Source of the DNA: Massilia sp. Root351
GTDB lineage: Bacteria; Pseudomonadota; Gammaproteobacteria; Burkholderiales; Burkholderiaceae_D
Assembly: GCF_001425045.1 (NCBI RefSeq)
Contig: NZ_LMDJ01000001.1
Coordinates: 621,859 to 685,858, forward strand
Direction: 5' to 3'
Length of the DNA: 64,000 nucleotides
Part shown: in pieces, positions 24,401 through 31,373 of the stretch
Layout of the letters: each line of letters starts with the position of its first letter
How positions within the stretch are numbered: the first letter of the stretch is position 1
Program-made: the position numbers and the translations under genes
Notes under the pieces: model-generated
What the model saw: the letters and a program-made list of their open reading frames with translations, nothing else
Told to the model about the DNA's origin: nothing
Database searches by the model: none

Positions 24401-24898
24401 CATATAGCCTATCCATAACGGCAAGCCGAAATACAGCTCCAGCGCGTAGGCCATGATGGCCGCTTCCAGCGCGAACAGGATGAAGGTGAAGGAAGCGTAG
24501 ACGAAAGACGAAATGGTGGAGCCGATGTAGCCGAAGCCGGCGCCGCGCGTGAGCAGGTCCATGTCCACGCCGTACCTGGCGGCGTAGTAGCTGATCGGCA
24601 GGCCGGTGAGGAAGATGATCAGGCCCACTGCCATGATGGCCCAGAAGGCGTTGATGAAACCGTAGTTGACGGCGATGGTGCCGCCGATCGCTTCCAGCAC
24701 CAGGAAGGAGATGGCGCCGAAGGCGGTGTTCGACACCCGGAACACCGACCATTTGCGGAACGAGCGCGGCGTATAGCGCAGCGCGTAGTCTTCGATGGTC
24801 TCGTTGGCCACCCAGGTGTTGTAGTCGCGGCGGATCTTGACGATGCGCTGCGGCGGTTCCTGATCGGCCACGCCCGTTTTTGGTGCAGACACCGGCAT
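21431..24898 (-). CDS. NCS1-type permease fused to hybrid sensor histidine kinase
   Basis: A single 1155-residue open frame with four parts. Residues about 20-490 are a 12-helix NCS1-family (cytosine/purine/hydantoin) transporter: YNTWVANETIEDYALRYTPR, GAGFGYIGSTISSFVYASFT and NINMT-like VKINMTNAYAGSLAWSNFFA. A cysteine-rich cytosolic segment (about 506-546) has ten Cys (VCCICSREYE ... HCPAYQGPICSLCCCL). Two more helices follow (about 575-645). Then HisKA with His near residue 695 (GISHEIRTPLNSILGYAQLL), HATPase (N-box NILGNAVKF, GTGLGLPISK) and REC with Asp near 981 (LILMDLAMPGMDGW). All kinase residues are intact. The C-terminal helical tail has no HPt histidine. It most likely senses a transported or bound nitrogen compound; the ligand is unknown. 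Confidence 0.9.
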   Translation of the reverse strand: MPVSAPKTGVADQEPPQRIVKIRRDYNTWVANETIEDYALRYTPRSFRKWSVFRVSNTAFGAISFLVLEAIGGTIAVNYGFINAFWAIMAVGLIIFLTGLPISYYAARYGVDMDLLTRGAGFGYIGSTISSFVYASFTFILFALEAAIMAYALELYFGLPLWIGYMVSALVVIPLVTHGVTLISRIQMISQPVWLLLLVLPFIAIAVKQPELLTQLGQFAGQSPGNGQFNMLAFGAATAVGVALITQIGEQVDFLRFMPEKTARNRIQWHLGVLAAGPGWIVLGIAKMLGGALLALLAINSGVALAQAINPNQMYLAGFQQVFASPTAAVLVTACFVIISQVKINMTNAYAGSLAWSNFFARLTHSHPGRVVWAVFNALIAVLLMELDVFQALDQVLGLYSNIAISWVTAVVADLVVNKPLGLSPKGIEFRRAYLYDINPVGVGAMVLASVLSVAAFTGLFGAQAQAFSAFIALGTAFAAAPLIAIATRGKYYIARQPAPAATLGKVCCICSREYESEDMAHCPAYQGPICSLCCCLDARCNDVCKPHARFTEQWDSAMKALLPKSMWPYITSGLGHYLLLMMVTLLFLGGLLGLIYVHEERLLLQAGSTMLPQLRLAFIKIFGALLLASGIVAWWLVLTSESRRVAQEESNRQTGLLTREIELHSRTDAQLQQAKKQADQANQAKSRYIAGISHEIRTPLNSILGYAQLLDNDPSIPEHRQQAIRVIRGSGEHLLSLIEGTLDIARIEGGKLSFNIKEVKLPDFIGQIVRMFEQQAGAKGLSFRYELTGELPRVVRADRKRLGQILINILGNAVKFTQRGGIVFRVRYARDMAAFEVEDSGPGILEHERESIFEPFTRGSAGEHAGAAGTGLGLPISKMLTQLMGGELTLNSTPGSGSVFKIKLMLPRVHTEARADGAPEAVRTGYAGRRRKVLVVDNERVDRELLVNILAPLGFEMAQAVSGADCVDNYAALGPDLILMDLAMPGMDGWEASRIIRQVHRSEVPIAIVSANAYDKGLENPAAIPAEDFFVKPVNVAELLDWIGRRLQLEWISHAGPKSISSEIAAAETAPPPVLLFPPAAQLVELRAQLKLGYVRGIVHQLDEIATLGPQYSAFIAAMRGHAARFQLDAMARLLEQCSETDQDLGEQHDTEAI

Positions 24899-24941
24899 TT
24901 TGCATTCCCAGGTAGCGTAGTCCTGGTGTTGCTAGCAAGTT

Positions 24942-25520
24942 TTACGCCCGGCGTTGGCCGGCGCGCTCCCGTGTCACCTCATCCACCATCTCGCGCAGGG
25001 CCGCCAGTAGCGGGTGGCGCGCCGTGTGCCGGGTGCCGTAGCCAAGGTTGAAGGCGTAATCGAAATCGTCCGGGTTCATGCCCTGGTTGTGCTGGATCAT
25101 GGTCTCCAGCTTGTCGAGCCCCTTGACGATGCGCGCCTCGGGCGAGGCGGCGTTGTCGTACTCGTCCCATAGCGACAGCAGCTGGGTGCGCAGGCGTTCC
25201 GGCAGCGGGGCGGCCAGCGTCTGCAAGTCCTCCCGTTCGCGCGCCGATTTGTCCGGCATGCCGGGCGTTTGCGCGATGGCCGGGATGTCGCCATGGAGCG
25301 CCTCGCCCAGGTCGTGGATCACGCACATTTTGAGGATGCGCGCGAAGTCCAGGCCCGGCAGCTCGTCTTCCAGCAGCATGGCGAACAGGGCCAGGCGCCA
25401 GCTGTGTTCCGCCGTGCTCTCGCGCCGGCCCTCGGAGGTGTGTGCCGTGCGCAGCACGTTTTTGAGCCGCTCGGCCTCCTGCAGGAAGGCGATGCAGCCG
25501 GTCAGTTCGGATTTGTCCAT
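24942..25520 (-). CDS. HD-domain phosphohydrolase (YfbR/HDDC2-like)
   Basis: A 192-residue cytoplasmic HD hydrolase. The metal ligands are visible as H in STAEHSWRLALFAMLL, HD in CVIHDLGEALHGDIPA, and D in IVKGLDKLETMIQHNQ; relatives hydrolyse 5'-deoxynucleotides. It lies 43 bases upstream of the permease-kinase on the same strand, so it may be the first gene of that operon, and it is divergent from cynS across a 107-base control region. Whether it has a part in nitrogen metabolism or is a passenger is not evident. The ATG at 25520 gives MDKSELTGCIAFLQEAERLK, the family start. Confidence 0.88.
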   Translation of the reverse strand: MDKSELTGCIAFLQEAERLKNVLRTAHTSEGRRESTAEHSWRLALFAMLLEDELPGLDFARILKMCVIHDLGEALHGDIPAIAQTPGMPDKSAREREDLQTLAAPLPERLRTQLLSLWDEYDNAASPEARIVKGLDKLETMIQHNQGMNPDDFDYAFNLGYGTRHTARHPLLAALREMVDEVTRERAGQRRA

Positions 25521-25548
25521 GCCCTTACTTTACCAGCAGCGGGTTTTC

Positions 25549-25565
25549 TGCCGCAAATTGGTGCA
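25549..25565 (+). promoter_or_regulatory. NtrC-like binding site upstream of cynS
   Basis: TGCCGC, four bases, TGGTGCA matches the NtrC consensus TGCACC-N4-TGGTGCA at 11 of 13 fixed positions. It ends 6 bases before the sigma-54 promoter, closer than NtrC usually binds. The site is therefore a candidate only. Confidence 0.4.
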
Positions 25566-25571
25566 AAAGAA

Positions 25572-25587
25572 TGGCACGGTAGTTGCA
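25572..25587 (+). promoter_or_regulatory. Sigma-54 promoter of cynS
   Basis: TGGCAC (25572-25577), GGTAG, TTGCA (25583-25587) is an exact match to the -24/-12 consensus TGGCAC-N5-TTGCA. Transcription should begin near 25598, giving a 30-base leader with AAAGGA before the cynS ATG at 25628. This makes cyanase expression dependent on RpoN and an enhancer-binding activator. Confidence 0.88.
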
Positions 25588-25627
25588 TCGTGGGAGTGAC
25601 CGATACCTCACTCTTGAAAGGAATCCC

Positions 25628-26098
25628 ATGCCGCAATCGACCCACACCCAGGACGCGCACATGGCGCTGAGCGCCCGTATCGTCACCGCCAAGGCCATGC
25701 GGGACCTGAGCTGGGCGCAGCTGGCCGAAGGCACGGGCCTGAGCGTGCCGTATGTGACGGCGGCCCTGCTGGGCCAGCACGCGCTGCCGAAGGCGGCCGC
25801 CTTCGCGGTGGCGCAGCGGCTCGGCCTGGACGCGGAGGCGGCAGCGCTGCTGCAAACCATCCCGCTGCGCGGCAGCATTCCGGGCGGCGTGCCGACCGAT
25901 CCGACCATTTACCGCTTCTACGAAATGGTGCAGGTGTACGGCACCACGCTGAAGGCCCTGGTGCACGAGCAGTTCGGCGACGGCATCATCAGCGCCATCA
26001 ACTTCAAGCTGGATATCCAGAAGGTGGACGACCCCGAGGGCGGCTCGCGCGCCATCATCACGCTGGACGGCAAATTCCTGCCGTATAAGCCGTTCTGA
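25628..26098 (+). CDS. cynS: Cyanate hydratase (cyanase)
   Basis: A 156-residue cyanase, the exact family length. It converts cyanate and bicarbonate to ammonium and CO2 in the cytoplasm as a decamer. The N-terminal HTH-like domain (residues about 12-75) and the catalytic C-terminal domain are both complete; the catalytic residues fall at Arg96, Glu99 ([12 protein letters not shown]) and Ser122 (DGIISAINF), the same numbers as in the E. coli enzyme. The ATG at 25628 follows AAAGGA. It has its own sigma-54 promoter and ends in a strong hairpin. There is no adjacent cynR or cynX and no beta-carbonic anhydrase (cynT) beside it. Confidence 0.97.
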   Translation: MPQSTHTQDAHMALSARIVTAKAMRDLSWAQLAEGTGLSVPYVTAALLGQHALPKAAAFAVAQRLGLDAEAAALLQTIPLRGSIPGGVPTDPTIYRFYEMVQVYGTTLKALVHEQFGDGIISAINFKLDIQKVDDPEGGSRAIITLDGKFLPYKPF

Positions 26099-26105
26099 AC
26101 ACAAA

Positions 26106-26137
26106 AAAGCCCTGCGCCGTTTCCGGGGCAGGGCTTT
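26106..26137. terminator. Bidirectional terminator between cynS and tRNA-Met genes
   Basis: AAAGCCCTGC (26106-26115) and GCAGGGCTTT (26128-26137) form a 10-base-pair stem. Leftward transcripts from the tRNA genes end in a run of six T (complement of 26103-26108), a strong intrinsic terminator; rightward from cynS the tail is weaker. Confidence 0.85.
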
Positions 26138-26149
26138 CCTGATGAATCC

Positions 26150-26226
26150 TGGTGGTGATAGGTGGACTTGAACCACCGACCCCAGCATTATGAATGCTGT
26201 GCTCTAACCAACTGAGCTATATCACC
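26150..26226 (-). tRNA. tRNA-Met (CAT), copy 2
   Basis: A 77-base tRNA including an encoded CCA. The acceptor stem GGTGATA pairs with TATCACC, the D-loop has AGCTCAGTTGGTTAGAGC, the anticodon loop is TTCATAA (CAT), and the T-arm contains GGTTCAAGTCC. Body features match elongator tRNA-Met; a tRNA-Ile with modified CAT is the only alternative. It is identical to the copy 7 bases upstream. Confidence 0.95.
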
Positions 26227-26233
26227 GAAAGGT

Positions 26234-26310
26234 TGGTGGTGATAGGTGGACTTGAACCACCGACCCCAGCATTATGAATGCTGTGCTCTAACCAACTGAG
26301 CTATATCACC
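26234..26310 (-). tRNA. tRNA-Met (CAT), copy 1
   Basis: A 77-base tRNA with CCA, identical to the copy at 26150-26226. It is the promoter-proximal copy; the two are separated by 7 bases and must be transcribed together. The anticodon is CAT in the loop TTCATAA. Confidence 0.95.
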
Positions 26311-26322
26311 GCAACGGCCAGC

Positions 26323-26352
26323 ATTATCGCGTTTTGGGCCGGGGGCTGTCAA
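26323..26352 (-). promoter_or_regulatory. Strong sigma-70 promoter of the tRNA-Met pair
   Basis: On the minus strand TTGACA (26352-26347) and GATAAT (26328-26323) are 18 bases apart, and the mature tRNA begins at 26310, 12 bases beyond the -10 box. The GC-rich discriminator is typical of stable-RNA promoters under stringent control. Confidence 0.8.
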
Positions 26353-26408
26353 GGAAACGGCGGAATTATTTTGCTGCAGGGCTGTTTTTGATGGCGATTA
26401 CATAACTT

Positions 26409-26439
26409 CCGGGGTCAGCCCCCCCGGGGCTGACCCCGG
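26409..26439. repeat. GGGGTCAG palindrome forming the end of miaA
   Basis: Perfect 14-base arms, CCGGGGTCAGCCCC (26409-26422) and GGGGCTGACCCCGG (26426-26439), enclose three bases. It contains the miaA stop codon and the last codons (RGQPRGG). It is the longest of the GGGGTCAG-type elements in this window and doubles as a terminator hairpin for mutL-miaA. Confidence 0.75.
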
Positions 26440-27395
26440 GTGTTGATCGCGGCCAGCATGGTGCCGGCCGGGTCCGGCGCCAGGCAATCGATCACCGCGC
26501 GCTCCGGCATCGAGCGCAGCCAGGTCAGCTGGCGCTTGGCCAGCTGGCGCGTGGCGATGATGCCGGTCTCGCGCATGGTCTTGAAGTCGATGCTGCCGTC
26601 CAGGTATTCCCAGGCCTGGCGGTAGCCCACGCAGCGCATGGACGGCAGCCCGGGATGCAGGTCGCCACGGCGGCGCAGCTGGGCCACTTCGCTGATCAGG
26701 TCGCCATCCGGGCTTGCCTGCAGCATGATGTCGAAGCGGCGCGCGATGCGTTCGTGCAGCACGGCGCGGTCGGACGGCTCCAGCGCGAACGACAGCAGCT
26801 CGAACGGCAGCGCGGTCTTCTCGCGCAAGGCCAGCAGCTCCGACATCGGCTTGCCGCTCAGTGCGATGATCTCCAGCGCGCGCTGGATGCGCTGCGCGTC
26901 GTTCGGCGCCAGGCGGGCGGCGGTGGCGGGGTCTTGCTGGGCCAGGCGGGCGTGCATCGCCGGCCAGCCGTGGCGCGCGGCTTCGTCTTCCAGTGCGGCG
27001 CGTAGCGCCGGGTCGGCGCCGGGCAGGTCGTCCAGGCCGTCGGCCAGGCCTTTAAAGTACAGCATGGTGCCGCCCACCAGCAGCGGCAGCTTGCCGCGCG
27101 CGACGATCTGGTCCACCAGGCGCAGGGTGTCGCTGCGGAACTGGGCCACCGAGTAGGAGTCGAGCGGGTCGATGATGTCGATCAGGTGGTGCGGCGCGGC
27201 GGCGCGCTCCTCGCGCGTGGGCTTGGCGGTGCCGATGTCCATGCCGCGGTACACCAGCGCCGAATCGACGGAGATGATTTCGGACGGGATCTGCTGCGCG
27301 ATGGCCAGTGCGGCGGCGGTCTTGCCGCTGGCGGTGGGGCCCATGATGGCCACGGCCAGCGGCTTGGCGGCCGGCGGTTTGCTTGCTTGCGTCAT
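26415..27395 (-). CDS. miaA: tRNA dimethylallyltransferase MiaA
   Basis: A 326-residue prenyltransferase that adds dimethylallyl to A37 of tRNAs reading UNN codons. The P-loop GPTASGKT is at residues 19-26; [23 protein letters not shown] and the zinc/tRNA-binding [13 protein letters not shown] are intact. The start at 27395 gives [20 protein letters not shown]. Just before it is a run of nine A, with no clear Shine-Dalgarno, and the mutL stop lies 17 bases upstream. The last residues RGQPRGG are encoded inside a palindromic repeat, an acquired tail not seen in standard MiaA proteins. It forms an operon with mutL. Confidence 0.95.
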   Translation of the reverse strand: MTQASKPPAAKPLAVAIMGPTASGKTAAALAIAQQIPSEIISVDSALVYRGMDIGTAKPTREERAAAPHHLIDIIDPLDSYSVAQFRSDTLRLVDQIVARGKLPLLVGGTMLYFKGLADGLDDLPGADPALRAALEDEAARHGWPAMHARLAQQDPATAARLAPNDAQRIQRALEIIALSGKPMSELLALREKTALPFELLSFALEPSDRAVLHERIARRFDIMLQASPDGDLISEVAQLRRRGDLHPGLPSMRCVGYRQAWEYLDGSIDFKTMRETGIIATRQLAKRQLTWLRSMPERAVIDCLAPDPAGTMLAAINTRGQPRGG

Positions 27396-27412
27396 GATGC
27401 TTTTTTTTTCGG

Positions 27413-29434
27413 TTACTGGCCGCGCAGGAACAGCTTGTCCAGCGCGTTGATTTCGACCTGCACCCAGGTCGGGCGGCCGTGGTTGCACTGGTCGGCGCGT
27501 TCGGTGCTTTCCATCTGGCGCAGCAGGGCGTTCATTTCCTGCACCGACAGGATGCGGTTGGCGCGCACGGCGGTGTGGCAGGCCAGGGTGCCGAGCAGCT
27601 CGTTGCGGCGCTCGATGAGCACGCGCGAGCCGCCGAATTCGCGCACGTCGCGCAGCACGTCGCGCGCCAGCGTCTGGGCGTCGGCGTTCTTCAGCAGGGC
27701 AGGCACGGTGCGCACCGCCAGGGTGGTGGGCGACAGGGCGGCGATGTCGAAGCCCAGCGAGTGCAGCGTTTCCTGGTGCTCTTGCGCGGTGCCCACTTCC
27801 ACCGCGTCGGCGTAGAAGGTGACGGGGATCAGCAGCTGCTGCACTTGCATGTCCTGGCCGGACACTTGCGCGTCCAGCGCGTTTTTCAGCTGTTCGTACA
27901 AAATGCGCTCGTGCGCGGCGTGCATGTCCACCAGCACCAGGCCTTTGCTGTTTTGCGCCATGATGTAGATGCCGTGCAGCTGCGCCAGCGCGAAGCCGAG
28001 CGGGAATTCTTCGGCGGCCATGGCGGCCGAGGAGGCGATGTAGGGGGCGGCTTGGGGCAGGGCGTAGCCTGCGCCCGCTGCGCCTGCGCCGGACATGCCG
28101 CCGCCGAGGCCTGCGCCGCCCTGGCCGTTGCCGTCCGCGCCGCCGCTGCCGGCGCCATCGCCGCCATCAACACCGTAACTGGCGCGCGCGCCGAAGGCGC
28201 TGCCGCCGCTGAACAGGGCGCCGTAACGCTCCGTGCTCTGGGCCACGCCGCCGTGGTTGCCCGTGTCGCCGAACTGGCGCTGCGGCTGGCCGAACGGCGA
28301 GGCCGAGAAGGTCGGCTGGTAGTCGGGATTGAGGATGGAGCCGAACGAGGTCTGCTCCTGCGGGCGCCACGGCGCGGTGGCGGTCAGCCCGTCCGCCGCT
28401 GGCAGCGGCGAGGGCACGCTGCCGTGCGAGGTGGCCGAGGTCTGCGCCAGCGCGCGCTGCACCGCGTGGAACACAAACTGGTGCACCGCGCGGCTGTCGC
28501 GGAAGCGCACCTCGATCTTGGACGGGTGCACGTTCACATCCACCAGCGCCGGGTCCAGGTCCAGCGCCAGCACGTAGGACGGGAAGCGGTCGCCGTGCAG
28601 CACGTCCTCGTAGGCAGCGCGCACCGCGTGCATCAGCACCTTGTCGCGCACGAAGCGGCCGTTGACGTAGAAGTACTGGCCGTCGGCGCGCGCCTTGGAA
28701 GCGGTGGGCAGGCCGGCGTAGCCGTGGATGCGCAGCGGGCCGGCGTTCTCGTCGATCGGCAGGCGCGCGGTGGCGAAATTCTCGCCCAGGATCTGTGCGC
28801 TGCGCTTGGCCATTTCGCCCACCATCCAGTGGTCCACGGTCTTGCCGTTGTGCGCCAGCGAGAACGCGACGTCCGGCCGCGCCAGCGCGATGCGGCGCAC
28901 CACGTCGGCGCAGTGGCCGAATTCGGTCTGCTCGGACTTCAAGAACTTGCGGCGCGCCGGTGTGTTGAAATACAGGTCGCGCACGTCGATGGTGGTGCCG
29001 TGGGCGCCGGACGAGGGCGTGACGGTGCCCAGGTGCGAGCCGGTGATTTCCCAGGCGTGCGGCGCGTCGGCCGTGCGCGAGGTGAGCGTGACGGCGGCCA
29101 CGGACGCGATGGAGGCCAGCGCCTCGCCGCGGAAGCCCAGCGTGTGCACGTTTTCCAGGTCGTCCAGCGAGGCGATCTTGGAGGTGGCGTGGCGCGCCAG
29201 CGCGAGCGGCATCTGCTCGGGGGCGATGCCGCGGCCGTTGTCGGTGATGGCGATGCGCTTGACGCCGCCTTCCTCCAGCCGCACGGTGATCTGGGTGGAG
29301 CCTGCGTCGAGCGCGTTCTCCAGCAATTCCTTGACCACCGCCGACGGCCGCTCCACCACCTCGCCGGCGGCGATCTGGGAAATCAACTGGTCGGGCAGGG
29401 CCTGGATGGGACGGTGTGGGGCGGGAGCGTTCAT
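27413..29434 (-). CDS. mutL: DNA mismatch repair protein MutL
   Basis: A 673-residue MutL. The GHKL ATPase is at the N-terminus, with [32 protein letters not shown] and [10 protein letters not shown] motifs, and the transducer domain follows to about residue 335. A linker of about 140 residues contains a Gly/Ala-rich low-complexity stretch before the dimerisation domain, which carries [15 protein letters not shown]. No endonuclease motif is apparent, in keeping with methyl-directed relatives, though this is not decisive. The ATG at 29434 gives [20 protein letters not shown]; a short 6-codon extension upstream is unsupported. It precedes miaA, the usual order. Confidence 0.96.
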   Translation of the reverse strand: MNAPAPHRPIQALPDQLISQIAAGEVVERPSAVVKELLENALDAGSTQITVRLEEGGVKRIAITDNGRGIAPEQMPLALARHATSKIASLDDLENVHTLGFRGEALASIASVAAVTLTSRTADAPHAWEITGSHLGTVTPSSGAHGTTIDVRDLYFNTPARRKFLKSEQTEFGHCADVVRRIALARPDVAFSLAHNGKTVDHWMVGEMAKRSAQILGENFATARLPIDENAGPLRIHGYAGLPTASKARADGQYFYVNGRFVRDKVLMHAVRAAYEDVLHGDRFPSYVLALDLDPALVDVNVHPSKIEVRFRDSRAVHQFVFHAVQRALAQTSATSHGSVPSPLPAADGLTATAPWRPQEQTSFGSILNPDYQPTFSASPFGQPQRQFGDTGNHGGVAQSTERYGALFSGGSAFGARASYGVDGGDGAGSGGADGNGQGGAGLGGGMSGAGAAGAGYALPQAAPYIASSAAMAAEEFPLGFALAQLHGIYIMAQNSKGLVLVDMHAAHERILYEQLKNALDAQVSGQDMQVQQLLIPVTFYADAVEVGTAQEHQETLHSLGFDIAALSPTTLAVRTVPALLKNADAQTLARDVLRDVREFGGSRVLIERRNELLGTLACHTAVRANRILSVQEMNALLRQMESTERADQCNHGRPTWVQVEINALDKLFLRGQ

Positions 29435-29477
29435 GCCGTGATTATAAAACACGGTGCTCCGGGAAATTAGTTGCCCA

Positions 29478-29500
29478 GTTAATTAACCCTGACCCCATTT
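29478..29500. repeat. TTAATTAAC-CCTGACCCC repeat between cyclophilin and mutL
   Basis: GTTAATTAAC (29478-29487) is a perfect 10-base palindrome followed directly by CCTGACCCCATTT. On the minus strand it reads AAATGGGGTCAGGGTTAATT and so on, beginning four bases after the cyclophilin stop codon. It belongs to the GGGGTCAG family of the window. Confidence 0.5.
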
Positions 29501-29503
29501 TGT

Positions 29504-30430
29504 TTATTTGCCAACTTCGCGCACGGGGATGGTGACGTTGCACAGCTCGACGTAGCCGGCCGGGACCTTGGTCCACGGGCCGCCGCGGTTGCGCTGGGCT
29601 TCGGCCACGGCCTTGAAGCTGGCCGAGTCGGTGCGCATGACTTCGAGCTTGAGGCGCTCGGCTTCGGGCACGTCGGCCGCCAGCCGCACGGACTTGATCG
29701 GCGTGCGCTGCTCGGCCTTGTCATAGAAGCCGAGCGCGCCGCTGCCGCGCGGCAGCGAGGACAGCAGCGGCATGCCGGACACCACCCGGCCCACCACGGT
29801 GATGTTGCGGTCCAGGTGGCGCGGCGCGTGGCCGGTCACCGCGTACAGCGAACTGCCGTTGGCGCTGTCGCTGTCCACGTCGCGGCCCACGCCGACCATG
29901 CCGTAGCAGTGCGCCAGCCAGGCGCGCCCGGTTTTCGGGTCGCGCGCGGACGGGAAACCGTTCGAGTGGCCGACCTGGGCGGCATAGCCGTCGCGGTCGG
30001 GCAGCAGCGTGAATTGCTTGTCATTCGACAGCGGCACCGTGAATTCGCCCGGCAGCTTGGCCTTGGCGGCCTTGAAGGGGCGCGGGTTCTTTTCGTCCGG
30101 GTCGCCCCATTGGGCCACATAGTTGTCGTGCGAACGCAGCATGGCCAGGCCGTCGAAGTAGTGCTCGCGCACCAGGGCGCGGATGTTGGCGGCGTGCGCC
30201 GGGGCGAAGGCGGGCGCCAGTTCGATCACCACGCGGCCGGCGGGCAGGTCCATATACAGCGTGTGCTCCGGGTCCAGCGGGCGCCAGTCCGCCGCCCTGG
30301 AGGCTTGGACCACGTCGGCCACGGTGGGCCTGGGCGGGTTGGCCGGCTCGGCGGCCCGGACGGCCTGGGTGCACAGCACGGCCAGTGCCGGGATCGCCAG
30401 CACGGTTTTCGCTACGTTGTACGCATGCAT
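29504..30430 (-). CDS. Periplasmic cyclophilin-type peptidyl-prolyl isomerase
   Basis: A 308-residue protein with a signal peptide ([20 protein letters not shown], cleaved near VRAAEP) and a cyclophilin fold at residues about 40-240. Recognisable pieces are [40 protein letters not shown] (substrate-binding Arg and FxxQ-type region), [13 protein letters not shown] and [15 protein letters not shown]. The C-terminal 60 residues are an extra helical tail. It would fold proteins in the periplasm. It is upstream of mutL by 70 bases on the same strand; a GGGGTCAG element lies between, so co-transcription is uncertain. Confidence 0.85.
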   Translation of the reverse strand: MHAYNVAKTVLAIPALAVLCTQAVRAAEPANPPRPTVADVVQASRAADWRPLDPEHTLYMDLPAGRVVIELAPAFAPAHAANIRALVREHYFDGLAMLRSHDNYVAQWGDPDEKNPRPFKAAKAKLPGEFTVPLSNDKQFTLLPDRDGYAAQVGHSNGFPSARDPKTGRAWLAHCYGMVGVGRDVDSDSANGSSLYAVTGHAPRHLDRNITVVGRVVSGMPLLSSLPRGSGALGFYDKAEQRTPIKSVRLAADVPEAERLKLEVMRTDSASFKAVAEAQRNRGGPWTKVPAGYVELCNVTIPVREVGK

Positions 30431-30590
30431 CTATTGGTCTCCTGGTTTCTCATTTGCGAGTCGGGGAATTGTAATACCGGCATGCGCCCCCATACTGCAG
30501 GTGGGCAAAATTAAACCGTGACTACAATCTTGCACCGCTCAGTGTGGTGTATGATTCCGGCGCTACCGGCGTTACCTTTTTGGGATTTTT

Positions 30591-31235
30591 ATGGAATTCA
30601 TGCAATTACTGGACATGCTGGTGCATGTCGACAAGGCCCTGGACACCCTGATCGCCCATTACGGGGTGTGGATCTACGCGGTGCTGTTTTTCATCATTTT
30701 TAGTGAAACAGGCTTGGTCGTGCTGTTTTTCTTCCCTGGCGACACCCTGCTGTTCATCGCCGGCGCCTTGTGCGCCACCGGCCAGATGAACCTGCCGGTC
30801 CTGATCGCGCTGCTGATCACGGCGGCCGTCACCGGCAACACCGTCAATTACTGGATCGGCGAGGCCATCGGTCAACGGGTATTTACCCACGACTACCGCT
30901 GGCTGAACAAGGACGCGCTGCACCGCACGCATGAATTCTTCGAGAAGCACGGCGGCAAGACCATCATCCTGGCCCGCTTCATTCCCGTGGTGCGCACTTT
31001 CGCGCCCTTCGTGGCGGGCGTGTCGGACATGACCTTCAGCCGCTTCCAGCTGTACAACGTGACCGGCGCGGTGGCGTGGGTGGTGTCGCTGACCGTCGGC
31101 GGATATCTGTTTGGCAATATGCCTATCGTGCGCGACCACCTGACCACCATCGTCATGGTGGGCGTGGGCGCAGCCATCGTGCCGCTGATGCTGGGCGGCG
31201 CGTGGAAGCTGGGCCGCCGCGTGCTGGGCCGCTGA
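30591..31235 (+). CDS. DedA-family membrane protein
   Basis: A 214-residue DedA/SNARE-associated family inner-membrane protein, thought to move lipids such as undecaprenyl phosphate or phosphatidylethanolamine and to support membrane homeostasis. It shows ETGLVVLFFFPGDTLLFIAG with the conserved E and FFPGD, YWIGEAIGQRVF, HGGKTIILARFIPVVRTFAP with the key Arg residues, and FVAGVSDMTFSRFQLYN. All are complete. It starts MEFMQLLDMLVHVDKALDTL; GGGA precedes the ATG. It stands alone between the cyclophilin and the carbonic anhydrase genes. Confidence 0.94.
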   Translation: MEFMQLLDMLVHVDKALDTLIAHYGVWIYAVLFFIIFSETGLVVLFFFPGDTLLFIAGALCATGQMNLPVLIALLITAAVTGNTVNYWIGEAIGQRVFTHDYRWLNKDALHRTHEFFEKHGGKTIILARFIPVVRTFAPFVAGVSDMTFSRFQLYNVTGAVAWVVSLTVGGYLFGNMPIVRDHLTTIVMVGVGAAIVPLMLGGAWKLGRRVLGR

Positions 31236-31273
31236 CCGCGGCAATTGCAATACTAGTAATAATGGCAACAACG

Positions 31274-31294
31274 GCCGCAGCGCCATGCTGCGGC
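31274..31294 (+). terminator. Hairpin after dedA
   Basis: GCCGCAG (31274-31280) and CTGCGGC (31288-31294) form a perfect 7-base-pair stem around a 7-base loop, followed by TGATTTCG. It plausibly ends the dedA transcript 39 bases beyond the stop. Confidence 0.5.
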
Positions 31295-31373
31295 TGATTT
31301 CGTCCTGCACAGCTCAAGTTTTCCCCCTGTGCAACCGTTAAACCAGGTATGCATTTCTCATTCCTGGACTCCC

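Noticed and set aside
21125..24418. A very long open frame on the plus strand, antisense to the permease-kinase gene
   Set aside because: Its predicted protein is dominated by Arg, His, Gln, Ala and Gly, as expected when a GC-rich gene is read backwards; the minus-strand frame has clear domain motifs throughout.
26150..26310. The repeated 77-base block as a CRISPR-like or insertion repeat
   Set aside because: Both copies fold as a complete tRNA-Met with CAT anticodon.
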